Shown here one piece after another: positions 54,688 through 63,435 of a DNA stretch of 64,000 nt. Positions within the stretch are counted from its first letter, which is position 1; every line of letters begins with the position of its first letter. The translations under genes and the position numbers were made by a program. The notes beneath the pieces are model-generated. The model was not told the DNA's origin, made no database searches, and saw nothing but the letters and a program-made list of their open reading frames with translations. The stretch comes from Escherichia boydii (lineage in GTDB: Bacteria; Pseudomonadota; Gammaproteobacteria; Enterobacterales; Enterobacteriaceae). The stretch spans positions 2,108,001 through 2,172,000 of the forward strand of contig CP169086.1 of the NCBI GenBank assembly GCA_041890495.1, read 5' to 3'.

Positions 54688-54725
54688 GATGCCCTCACCC
54701 CAGCCCTCTCCCACAGGGAGAGGGA
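54688..54725. repeat. CCCTCTCC-type palindromic intergenic repeat, second copy
   Basis: TGATGCCCTCACCCCAG then CCCTCTCCC, loop ACA, GGGAGAGGG, the same family as 51046-51094. It lies between convergent deoR and dacC. Confidence 0.8.
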
Positions 54726-54740
54726 GAAAACCCATCGAGT

Positions 54741-55946
54741 TTAGCTAAACCAGCTGCCGAACCACTGATGGAATTTCATCATCACGAAATCCCACATCCG
54801 ACCAAAGAATCCGCCCTCTTCCACATTTTCCATCACGATCAGCGGACGCTGCTCAATGGATTTACCGTTAAGCTGGAAATCAATGGTCCCGACAACCTGA
54901 CCTTTTTTCAGCGGTGCGGTAAGCTGCGGTTCCGTTAACGTATAACTCGCTTTCAGGTTTTTCAGCTGCCCACGCGGTATGGTCACTGAGCCCGCTTCAC
55001 CTGCCCCGAGATTCACTTCGCTCTTATCACCAAACCAGACGCGCTGAGTCACAAAGGTGGCATCAGGTTTAATTGGCGTCACGGTTTCAAAGAAGCGGAA
55101 ACCCCAGGTCAATAATTTCTCAGACTCATTAAAACGGATACGGTCAGTTTTCGCCCCCAGCACTACGGAGATTAAACGCATATCGCCCTGGGTAGCCGAA
55201 GCAACCAGATTATATCCCGCGCCTGCCGTGGTTCCTGTCTTCATGCCATCAACATTCAGATTGCTGCTCCACAGCAGACGGTTACGGTTAGGCTGACGAA
55301 TTTTGTTGAAGGTGAACTCTTTCTCTTTATGAATGGCGTACTCTTCCGGCACATCGTGGATCAATGCTTTACCCAGCAATGCCATATCGCGCGCGGTACT
55401 GAACTGCCCCGGCGCATCCAGACCGTGCACCGTCTGGAAGGTAGTGTTGGTCAGACCCAGTTTTTTGGCATAACCATTCATCAAACCAATGAATGACTCC
55501 TGGCTCCCGGCAACGTAATCGGCCAGCGCAATACAGGCGTCATTACCGGACTGGATAATCACACCTTTGTTCAAGTCTGCCACCGAAACCTGATCGCCCG
55601 GTTTGAGGAACATTACCGATGAACCACGCAGTGCCGGATTTCCCGTCGCCCAGGCATCTTTACCGACCGTCACCATATCGGTGAGTTTAATCTTATCGGC
55701 CTTAAGCGCCTGCCCAACCACATAGCTGGTCATGATTTTAGTCAGGCTCGCGGGATCCAGTTTCTCATCCGCGTTGCCTTCTGCCAGCACTTTACCGCTG
55801 GCGTAATCCATTAAAATCCATGCACGCGCATCCACGCGCGGCGCTTCGGGCGCAGCCTGTTCAGCTGCATAGAGAGTTGGTGCAAACAGGAAAAGGAGCG
55901 CAGAGCCTGTCGCAAGGCTGCGCAGAGAAGTCATTTTACGCGTCAT
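54741..55946 (-). CDS. dacC: D-alanyl-D-alanine carboxypeptidase DacC (PBP6)
   Basis: A 401-residue low-molecular-mass penicillin-binding protein. Signal peptide about 1-27; the SxxK motif is SLTK in DPASLTKIM, SGN is in QSGNDACIAL, and KTG is in DGMKTGTTAG. A C-terminal amphipathic helix (about 380-401) anchors it to the inner membrane. It removes the terminal D-Ala from peptidoglycan stem peptides. The start at 55946 (MTRKMTS) gives close to the K-12 length (400). The signal peptide and first mature residues differ from K-12, but from VDARAWILMDY on the protein appears identical. Confidence 0.95.
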   Translation of the reverse strand: MTRKMTSLRSLATGSALLFLFAPTLYAAEQAAPEAPRVDARAWILMDYASGKVLAEGNADEKLDPASLTKIMTSYVVGQALKADKIKLTDMVTVGKDAWATGNPALRGSSVMFLKPGDQVSVADLNKGVIIQSGNDACIALADYVAGSQESFIGLMNGYAKKLGLTNTTFQTVHGLDAPGQFSTARDMALLGKALIHDVPEEYAIHKEKEFTFNKIRQPNRNRLLWSSNLNVDGMKTGTTAGAGYNLVASATQGDMRLISVVLGAKTDRIRFNESEKLLTWGFRFFETVTPIKPDATFVTQRVWFGDKSEVNLGAGEAGSVTIPRGQLKNLKASYTLTEPQLTAPLKKGQVVGTIDFQLNGKSIEQRPLIVMENVEEGGFFGRMWDFVMMKFHQWFGSWFS

Positions 55947-56186
55947 AAATGCCACCCGAGTGTCCATTCAAAAATTACGTCACATCACCGTGTCGCAAGA
56001 AGCGATGAGTAATAGCGCACTAAAACGGTTAAAGAAACCCAACGAGGGTAAAGTTATTAAAGTTTATGCAATAACATTCAGATACGCTTTGATTCAGACG
56101 ATTTTTTTGTCTTCTGTTGCGTAATTGTTAGGTTTATCTCACCATGGCGAAAGCTGACCCGGATTCACATCTCATCAGGAGTAAAT

Positions 56187-56813
56187 ATGATTACGCTTTG
56201 GGGCAGGAACAACTCGACCAACGTTAAGAAAGTGCTCTGGACGCTCGAGGAGCTGGATTTACCGTTCAATCAAATCATGGCTGGCATGTCGTTCGGCGTA
56301 AACAAAGAGGCCGATTATCTGGCCATGAACCCGAACGGCCTGGTGCCGCTGCTGCGCGATGATGAAACAGACGCGACGCTTTGGGAGTCCAACACCATTG
56401 TCCGTTACCTCGCCGCCCAGTACGGTCAAGGCCGCCTGTGGGTTGAAAACCCGGCCCGTCGTGCTCAGGGCGAAAAGTGGATGGACTGGGCGAACCAGAC
56501 GCTGTCCCCGACCCACCGCGTGATCCTGATGGGGCTTATCCGCACGCCGGAAGCAGAACGCGACTATCCCGCTATTCATGCCGCCCAGGACGCCTGCGAC
56601 AATCTGTTCGCGATGATGGATGACGAGCTGGCGAAGCACGCCTGGTTCTCCGGCGAGGCGTTCGGCACAGGCGATATCGCCGTGGCGCCGTTCGTCTGGA
56701 ACCTGACCAACATGGGCCTGAAGTGGACGCCGCGCCCTCACCTTGAGCGCTGGCTTAAACAGTTGAGCGATCGCCCTGCTTACCGCAACGTCGTGATGAT
56801 CCCGGTCACCTGA
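56187..56813 (+). CDS. gstB: glutathione S-transferase GstB
   Basis: A 208-residue GST with an N-terminal thioredoxin-like GSH site (WGRNNSTNVKKVLWTLEE) and the WESNTIVRYLAAQYG substrate-side motif, followed by a helical C-terminal domain. E. coli GstB detoxifies bromoacetate and similar compounds. Length equals K-12. It ends exactly adjacent to convergent yliI with no spacer. Confidence 0.93.
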   Translation: MITLWGRNNSTNVKKVLWTLEELDLPFNQIMAGMSFGVNKEADYLAMNPNGLVPLLRDDETDATLWESNTIVRYLAAQYGQGRLWVENPARRAQGEKWMDWANQTLSPTHRVILMGLIRTPEAERDYPAIHAAQDACDNLFAMMDDELAKHAWFSGEAFGTGDIAVAPFVWNLTNMGLKWTPRPHLERWLKQLSDRPAYRNVVMIPVT

Positions 56814-57932
56814 TTATGCGCCGGACGGGCTGACTTTCAACAGCTGCCCGTCCGTCTCGTCGGTCAGGACATACAGATACCCGTCCGGCCCCACCCGCAC
56901 ATCGCGAATACGTTGATCCCGGTCGCCCAGAATGCGCCCGTCCTCCGTCACCTTGTTGCCCTCCACGCTCAGCACGATCACGTCCTTCTCCTTCAGCGCC
57001 CCGATAAACAGCTTGTTTTTCCACTGCGGGAAAACGTCGCTGTTGTAAAATGCCATGCCGCTCACCGCGGGTGAGACTTTCCAGACGAACAGCGGCTTCT
57101 CTGTGCCCTCAACGTGCTCGCCTTTGGCTTCAGGAATTTTCAGACCGCTGTAGTTAATGCCGTGCGTCGCCAGCGGCCAGCCGTAGTTCTTTCCTTTCTC
57201 CGGGATGTTGATCTCATCCCCGCCGCGCGGGCCGTGCTCGTTCAGCCACAGCGTGTCGCTCCAGGGATTCATCGCCATCCCCTGCGGGTTGCGAATGCCG
57301 TAAGACCAGATTTCGGGTCGCGCGCCGGGGGTATTCACAAAGGGGTTATCCGGCGGGACTTTCCCGTCTTCGGTGAGGCGCACCACCTTACCCTGCAATT
57401 TATCCAGATCCTGCGCCGTCGGACGCTGATTGTTCTCGCCGAGTCCAATAAAGAGAGAGCCTTTACCGTCGAACACCAATCGCCCGCCAAAATGGTTGCC
57501 GGTTGAGAGTTTTGGCATCTGGCGGAACGCCACCTGGAATCCCTCGATGCGGGAATAGTCGTCGCTCAGGCGGCCATAGCCCACCGCTGTTCCGGCTTTA
57601 CCATCATGTCCGGCCTCGGCGTAGCTCAGCCAGACGCGGCGCGACTTTTCAAAATCCGGCGCCAATACCACATCCAGCAATCCTCCCTGACCGTTTGCCC
57701 AGACCCTCGGTACGCCGATAATCGGATCGGAAAGCCCTTTCCCGGCCTGCCAGCGTTTGAGCTGACCGCCCTTCAGGGTCACCAGCAGCCCGTCATTATC
57801 CGGCAGGAACGCCAGGGACCAGGGATGATCGAGTCTGTTTTGCAGCACCTCGACCTTGACCGCCTCTGGCGCAGCAAGAAGTGAAAACGAAATGAATAAC
57901 GCAGGCAGGGAAATCAGCGAGGATCGAGGCAT
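56814..57932 (-). CDS. yliI: PQQ-type soluble aldose sugar dehydrogenase YliI
   Basis: A 372-residue periplasmic beta-propeller of the soluble glucose dehydrogenase (GSDH) family, with a signal peptide (about 1-20, LLAA). Recognisable segments are DHPWSLAFLPD, STGNHFGGRLVFD and GIRNPQGMAMNPW. E. coli YliI uses PQQ, which that host does not make. The ATG at 57932 gives the family length (371 in K-12). Many substitutions relative to K-12 place it in the Enterobacter-like type. Confidence 0.92.
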   Translation of the reverse strand: MPRSSLISLPALFISFSLLAAPEAVKVEVLQNRLDHPWSLAFLPDNDGLLVTLKGGQLKRWQAGKGLSDPIIGVPRVWANGQGGLLDVVLAPDFEKSRRVWLSYAEAGHDGKAGTAVGYGRLSDDYSRIEGFQVAFRQMPKLSTGNHFGGRLVFDGKGSLFIGLGENNQRPTAQDLDKLQGKVVRLTEDGKVPPDNPFVNTPGARPEIWSYGIRNPQGMAMNPWSDTLWLNEHGPRGGDEINIPEKGKNYGWPLATHGINYSGLKIPEAKGEHVEGTEKPLFVWKVSPAVSGMAFYNSDVFPQWKNKLFIGALKEKDVIVLSVEGNKVTEDGRILGDRDQRIRDVRVGPDGYLYVLTDETDGQLLKVSPSGA

Positions 57933-58016
57933 AACGCGCTCCTTTATCGGCATATGGCATAAAGATTAGCCACTGCGTCCGGGCGCGTTACCACTTTTAC
58001 AAAAGCTTAATCAGAA

Positions 58017-58034
58017 GGGGGAGTTGCCTCCCCC
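58017..58034 (-). terminator. hairpin downstream of bssR
   Basis: GGGGGAG, loop GCAA, CTCCCCC (minus strand) forms a strong 7-bp stem right after the bssR stop; the following T-run is poor, so termination is probable but not certain. Confidence 0.6.
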
Positions 58035-58038
58035 GGGA

Positions 58039-58422
58039 TCAGTGCTGTTCAAGCTGTTTGTGCTCGTTCAGGCACATGATGCATAGAGAGAGCGTTGTCA
58101 GGCAGTTTTCAAGCTTCTCCGCGTTAACAGCGATAAAGTTCGGGCAGTCGTGGCGTCCGTTCATCAGACACACCCCTGCAATGGAGAGCACCTCGGCGGC
58201 GCGGCGCAGCGCTATTTCTTCACTTTCGCCGCCGTTCGCCTTCAGGGTCGGTGCTTTTTCACGCATGAAATTACACAGTTCAAAAAGGTTATCACGCAGA
58301 TGTTCGCTTTCGCTGACTGACATATACCCTTTTGCCTTCCTCAACTGCAGGTACGCGGCCAGGTCGATTCGGGCGTTGATCAGCTTGTTCAGCAGATCGC
58401 GTTTAAGTCTGTCAACGGTCAT
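58039..58422 (-). CDS. bssR: biofilm regulator BssR
   Basis: A 127-residue protein matching E. coli BssR (YliH) in length and in the YLQLRKAKGYMSVSESEHLRDN segment. It affects biofilm formation and signal secretion; the mechanism is not settled. The ATG at 58422 is preceded by a GGAAAGAG ribosome site. Divergent from rimO. Confidence 0.9.
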   Translation of the reverse strand: MTVDRLKRDLLNKLINARIDLAAYLQLRKAKGYMSVSESEHLRDNLFELCNFMREKAPTLKANGGESEEIALRRAAEVLSIAGVCLMNGRHDCPNFIAVNAEKLENCLTTLSLCIMCLNEHKQLEQH

Positions 58423-58638
58423 GCTCTTTCCTCCTCTGTCAGCCATGGTGCATAGTCAGGATAAGTTCATTTTTTGTACAGTTTAATGCCTGGGATCAAT
58501 TTTTATTAACTGATTAACATTATTTACAATGTTACAACCTCTGCCCGACGCATCCGCCTTGCAAAGAGTGTATAAATCCCCCGCGATACGCTGTAAAATC
58601 CCGCCCTGATAACTCCATAATTGATGAATTTTTAAGCT

Positions 58639-59964
58639 ATGAGCAAAGTAACTCCCCAGCCGAAAATCGGCTTTGTTTCCCTTGGCTGTCCGAAAAACCT
58701 TGTTGATTCAGAGCGTATTCTCACCGAACTCCGCACTGAAGGTTATGACGTGGTACCGAGCTATGACGATGCGGACATGGTGATCGTCAACACCTGCGGC
58801 TTTATTGACAGCGCGGTACAAGAATCACTGGAAGCCATTGGTGAAGCGTTGAATGAAAACGGCAAGGTTATTGTGACCGGTTGTCTGGGGGCAAAAGAAG
58901 ATCAGATCCGCGAAGTCCACCCGAAAGTGCTGGAAATCACCGGGCCTCATAGCTATGAGCAGGTTCTGGAGCACGTTCATCACTACGTGCCGAAACCGAA
59001 ACACAACCCATTCCTGAGCCTGGTGCCAGAACAAGGTGTGAAACTGACGCCGCGTCATTATGCCTATCTGAAAATTTCTGAAGGCTGTAATCACCGCTGC
59101 ACCTTCTGCATTATTCCGTCTATGCGCGGCGACCTGGTGAGCCGTCCGATTGGCGAAGTGTTAAGTGAAGCGAAACGTCTGGTAGATGCGGGCGTTAAAG
59201 AGATTCTGGTGATCTCGCAGGATACTTCCGCCTATGGCGTTGATGTTAAACATCGTACTGGCTTCCACAACGGCGAGCCGGTAAAAACCAGCATGGTCAG
59301 CCTGTGCGAACAGTTATCGAAACTGGGGATCTGGACACGTCTGCACTACGTTTACCCTTATCCGCATGTGGACGACGTCATCCCACTGATGGCAGAAGGC
59401 AAAATCCTGCCGTATCTGGACATTCCGTTGCAGCACGCCAGCCCGCGCATTCTCAAACTGATGAAGCGTCCGGGTTCTGTAGATCGCCAACTGGCGCGCA
59501 TCAAACAGTGGCGCGAAATCTGCCCGGAACTGACCCTACGCTCAACCTTTATTGTCGGCTTCCCTGGCGAGACGGAAGAAGATTTCCAGATGCTACTCGA
59601 CTTCCTGAAAGAAGCGCGTCTGGATCGCGTTGGCTGCTTTAAATACAGCCCGGTTGAAGGTGCAGACGCCAATGCCCTGCCTGACCAGGTTCCGGAAGAA
59701 GTGAAAGAAGAACGCTGGAACCGTTTCATGCAGCTGCAGCAGCAGATTTCCGCCGAGCGCCTGCAAGAGAAAGTGGGCCGTGAAATTCTGGTGATTATCG
59801 ACGAAGTGGACGAAGAAGGCGCAATTGGTCGCAGCATGGCAGATGCACCGGAAATCGACGGCGCGGTTTATCTCAATGGTGAAACCAACGTTAAGCCGGG
59901 TGATATCCTGCGTGTGAAAGTCGAGCACGCCGATGAGTACGATTTGTGGGGTAGCCGGGTTTAA
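58639..59964 (+). CDS. rimO: ribosomal protein S12 methylthiotransferase RimO
   Basis: A 441-residue radical-SAM MTTase that adds a methylthio group to Asp88 of ribosomal protein S12. It has an N-terminal UPF0004 domain with three cluster cysteines (Cys in LGCPKN, NTCGF and TGCLG), the radical-SAM CxxxCxxC motif (CNHRCTFC) and a C-terminal TRAM domain. Length equals E. coli RimO and the sequence appears identical. It converges with gsiD across a REP element; yliE and yliF, present there in K-12, are absent. Confidence 0.97.
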
Positions 59965-59976
59965 TCTCCCCTCTGT

Positions 59977-60014
59977 TGTAGGCCGGGTAAGGCGTAGCCG
60001 CCACCCGGCACATT
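59977..60014. repeat. REP element
   Basis: TGTAGGCCGGGTAAGGCG then TAGCCGCCACCCGGCA is a typical REP palindrome between the convergent rimO and gsiD genes. Confidence 0.85.
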
Positions 60015-60022
60015 TCACTGCA

Positions 60023-60933
60023 CTACCCCTTTATCCTCGGATCCAGCGCGTCGCGCAGCCCGTCACCTAACAGGTTAAACGCCAGCACGGTCAGGAAAAT
60101 CGCCAGACTCGGAAAGATCGCCACGTGCGGCGCGATAACCATATCCGCTCGAGCCTCATTGAGCATTGCTCCCCACTCTGGTGTCGGCGGCTGCGCACCG
60201 AGGCCGAGAAATGAGAGGCTGGCGGCAGAGATAATCGAGGTACCAATGCGCATGGTGAAAACACCACGATAGAAGAGACGGTCCCAGGCAGGATATGACG
60301 CAACAAAACGGTCATATCGCTGGCACCAATACTGCGTGCTGACTCAATAAAGGTTTGCTGTTTCAACACCAGCGTGTTGCCGCGCACCAGGCGGGCAAAC
60401 GCGGGGATGGAAAAAATGGCGACTGCAATAATCACGTTAGCAATGCCGCTTCCCAACACCGCAACAACAGCGATCGCCAGTAAAATACCCGGGAAGGCAA
60501 ACAGCACATCGCAAATGCGCATGATCAGCCGATCCCACCAGCCTTCATAATATCCAGCGAGCAAGCCCAGCAACGTCCCGATCGCCGCACCGATAAACAC
60601 GGCAAACACGCCCGCCGCCAGCGAGATTTGCGCACCAACCAGGACACGGCTGAAAATGTCACGCCCCAGTGAATCGACGCCAAACCAGTGCTGCAAAGAA
60701 GGTCCGTTATTCAGATTGTCATAATCAAAATAATTTTCGGCGTCATAGGGAGCGATCCAGCGTGCAAAAATGGCCACCACAATCAATAAAATAACGAATA
60801 ATGCGGCGGTCATCGCCATATGCTGACGGCGAAATCGTCGCCAGAATTCATGCCACGGTGTACGTACCTGGTCAGGTTTGACCAGTGGCATGGCGTTTAA
60901 CACCGCCTGACGTCGCCAGTTAAATAGTCGCAT
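60023..60933 (-). pseudogene. gsiD: glutathione ABC transporter permease GsiD, frameshifted
   Basis: The two frames together encode the 303-residue permease GsiD of the glutathione importer (DppC/OppC type, six helices). The upstream frame is intact through TVSSIVVF, then is lost; the downstream frame resumes at [17 protein letters not shown] (from 60253). The minus strand has TTTT at 60258-60261 where one more T restores VVFFTMRIG and the full length. A homopolymer sequencing error is the leading alternative to a true pseudogene. If real, the last quarter, including the final helices, would not be translated in frame. Confidence 0.88.
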
Positions 60934-60935
60934 CC

Positions 60936-61856
60936 TTACTTGTACCTGATAGCCGGGTTAATGGCGGCGTAAAGCACATCCACCACTAAGTTGATAAGAA
61001 TAAATTCCAGCGAGAAAAGCAGAATTTCCGCCTGAATCACCGGGTAATCACGCATTTCTACGGAGTCAACGAGTAAGCGTCCAAGTCCCGGCCAGTTGAA
61101 AACTTTCTCCACAACGATGGAACCACCGAGCAAAAAGCCAAACTGTAAGCCCATCATGGTCACTACCGGGATCATCGCGTTACGTAGCCCGTGTTTGAGG
61201 ACAACCCAGGTTTCGCTCACCCCTTTCGCCCTCGCGGTACGCATATAATCTTCGCTTAAAACATCGACAAACGACGCGCGGGTAAAGCGCGCCATCACGG
61301 CGGCCACTGCCGCGCCGAGCGTCAGGGAGGGTAAAATGTAGTGCTGCCAACTGTCTGCTCCCACGGTAGGCAGCCAGCCCAGTTCAACGGAGAATACCTG
61401 AATTAAAAGCATCCCCAGAGCAAATGCCGGAAACGAGATCCCCGACACCGCAATGGTCATACTCAATCGATCCGGCCAACGGTTACGCCAGACGGCGGCG
61501 ATAATTCCCGCCGCCATACCAAATATAACCGCCCAGACCATACTGGTTATGGTCAGCCACAGCGTTGGCATAAAGCGGCTGGCAATCTCATCGGCAACCG
61601 GACGACGCGACACCATCGACAGGCCAAAATCCCCCTGCACAGCATTGCTGATATAGTGCCAGAACTGGTGATACAGCGGCTGATCCAACCCCAGCTGCTG
61701 ACGCACCAGTTCTATAACCTGCGCATCAGCTTCGGGCCCGGCAATCAATCGCGCCGGATCGCCGGGCAGCATATGGACAAATAAAAACACCAGCACCGAG
61801 ACGATAAACAGCGTCGGAATCAACCCCAGTAAGCGTTTGATAACGTAATTAAGCAT
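60936..61856 (-). CDS. gsiC: glutathione ABC transporter permease GsiC
   Basis: A 306-residue DppB/OppB-type permease with six transmembrane helices and the EAA loop ([26 protein letters not shown]). With GsiD it forms the inner-membrane channel for glutathione import. It is 17 bp after gsiB and 2 bp before gsiD. Apparently identical in type to E. coli. Confidence 0.96.
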
Positions 61857-61873
61857 TCCACTCCCTGCGTTGC

Positions 61874-63412
61874 TTATTGCAAATCCGCGTCTTCAAAGCT
61901 GAAGCCGGTGTCTGGCATGATCCAAAAACCGGTCAGGTTTTTACTGTGTGCCGACACCAGTTTTTCTACCACCAGCGGGATCCACGGCGATTCTTGCCAG
62001 ATGATATCCTGCGCCGCCTTATATAAGCGGGTCTTTTCCGCCGGATCATTAGTTTTCAGTGCCTGAGCCAGGAAGTCATCCACCTGTTTATTGCTGTAAA
62101 ACGCGGTATTAAACAGCGTCGGTGGCCAGTTCTGCGAGGCAAACAGCGGCGATAGTGCCCAGTCCGCTTCGCCGGTTGAAGCCGACCAGCCAGTGTAGAA
62201 CATCCGCACGCCGCTCTCTTTTTGCCCTTTACCTTCAACTTCTGCCGCCCGCTGTCCGGCATCCATCGCAGTCACCTGGGCTTTAATCCCGACCTGCGCT
62301 AACTGCTGCTGGGTAAATTGCAGCACTTTCTGCGCGGTGCTGTGGTTATGTGACGACCACAGCGTGGTACTGAAACCGTTGGGATATCCCGCCTCTTTCA
62401 GTAATTCGCGCGCTTTCACTGGATCGTAAGGCCACGGTTTATAACTTTGCGCGTAGGCGATACTTGGCGGTACCACACCAGTAGCTGGCGTTGCATAGCC
62501 CGCAAAGGCAACTTTCACCAGCGCCGGACGGTTAATGGCGTAATTCAGCGCCTCACGGACCTTCGGGTTATCGAACGGCTTTTGCGTCACGTTCATACTG
62601 ATATAACGCTGCATAATTGACGGACTGGCCATCAACTCGATATTTTTGTTTTTCTCCAGCAGTGTGGCCTGCTCGTAAGGAATGGGGAAAGCAAACTGCG
62701 CTTCACCGGTTTGCAGCATTGCCGCGCGGGTGTTGTTATCCGCCACCGGACGCCAGGTTATGCTGTCCAGTTTGGGCAATCCTGGCTGCCAGTAACCCGC
62801 GAATTTTTTCACCTTCACAAAATCGGTCTGATTCCAGGTATCCAGTTCATACGGTCCGGTTCCCACCGGATAAAAACCAATCTCCTTGCCATATTTTTCC
62901 AGCGCTGCCGGTGAAATCATCGCGGTCGCCGGATGGGCAAGAATATTAATAAACGCTGAGAACGGCTGTTTGAGGGTAATCTTTACCGTTGTCGGATCGA
63001 TCGCTTCCGTTTTAGCAATATTCTTATACAGGTTATAGCGTTTAAGATGATTCGCCGGATCGCTGGCCCGGTCCAGATTCGCTTTCACCGCCGCGGCGTT
63101 GAAATCGGTGCCATCCTGGAATTTAATGCCTTCCCGCAATTTCACGGTGTAAGTAATGCCGTCATCGGAAACGGTATAACTCTCCGCCAGCACGTTTTTC
63201 AGTTTCATCTCTTTATCCAGACCGAACAGCCCCTGGTAAAACGATTTCGCTACGGCCTGAGATAACGTGTCATTTGCGTCATACGGATCGAGCGTGGTGA
63301 AATTCGATCCTACCGCCACCACCACATCTTTGGCAGCGAACGCGGGGGCAGCGGCCAGGGCTGCCGTCACGCTCGCGGCTAACAACCATCTACGCGCTAC
63401 AAATGTAACCAT
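61874..63412 (-). CDS. gsiB: glutathione-binding periplasmic protein GsiB
   Basis: A 512-residue SBP_bac_5 binding protein that delivers glutathione to GsiCD. The signal peptide is residues 1-26 (PAFA|AKDVVV). The signal peptide sequence (MVTFVARRWLLAAS...) differs from the K-12 one as I recall it, whereas the mature protein appears identical to K-12. A changeover of sequence type therefore lies near 63.33 kb. Second gene of gsiABCD. Confidence 0.96.
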   Translation of the reverse strand: MVTFVARRWLLAASVTAALAAAPAFAAKDVVVAVGSNFTTLDPYDANDTLSQAVAKSFYQGLFGLDKEMKLKNVLAESYTVSDDGITYTVKLREGIKFQDGTDFNAAAVKANLDRASDPANHLKRYNLYKNIAKTEAIDPTTVKITLKQPFSAFINILAHPATAMISPAALEKYGKEIGFYPVGTGPYELDTWNQTDFVKVKKFAGYWQPGLPKLDSITWRPVADNNTRAAMLQTGEAQFAFPIPYEQATLLEKNKNIELMASPSIMQRYISMNVTQKPFDNPKVREALNYAINRPALVKVAFAGYATPATGVVPPSIAYAQSYKPWPYDPVKARELLKEAGYPNGFSTTLWSSHNHSTAQKVLQFTQQQLAQVGIKAQVTAMDAGQRAAEVEGKGQKESGVRMFYTGWSASTGEADWALSPLFASQNWPPTLFNTAFYSNKQVDDFLAQALKTNDPAEKTRLYKAAQDIIWQESPWIPLVVEKLVSAHSKNLTGFWIMPDTGFSFEDADLQ

Positions 63413-63435
63413 TGTGTTCTCCTGCCTGTTGAAAG

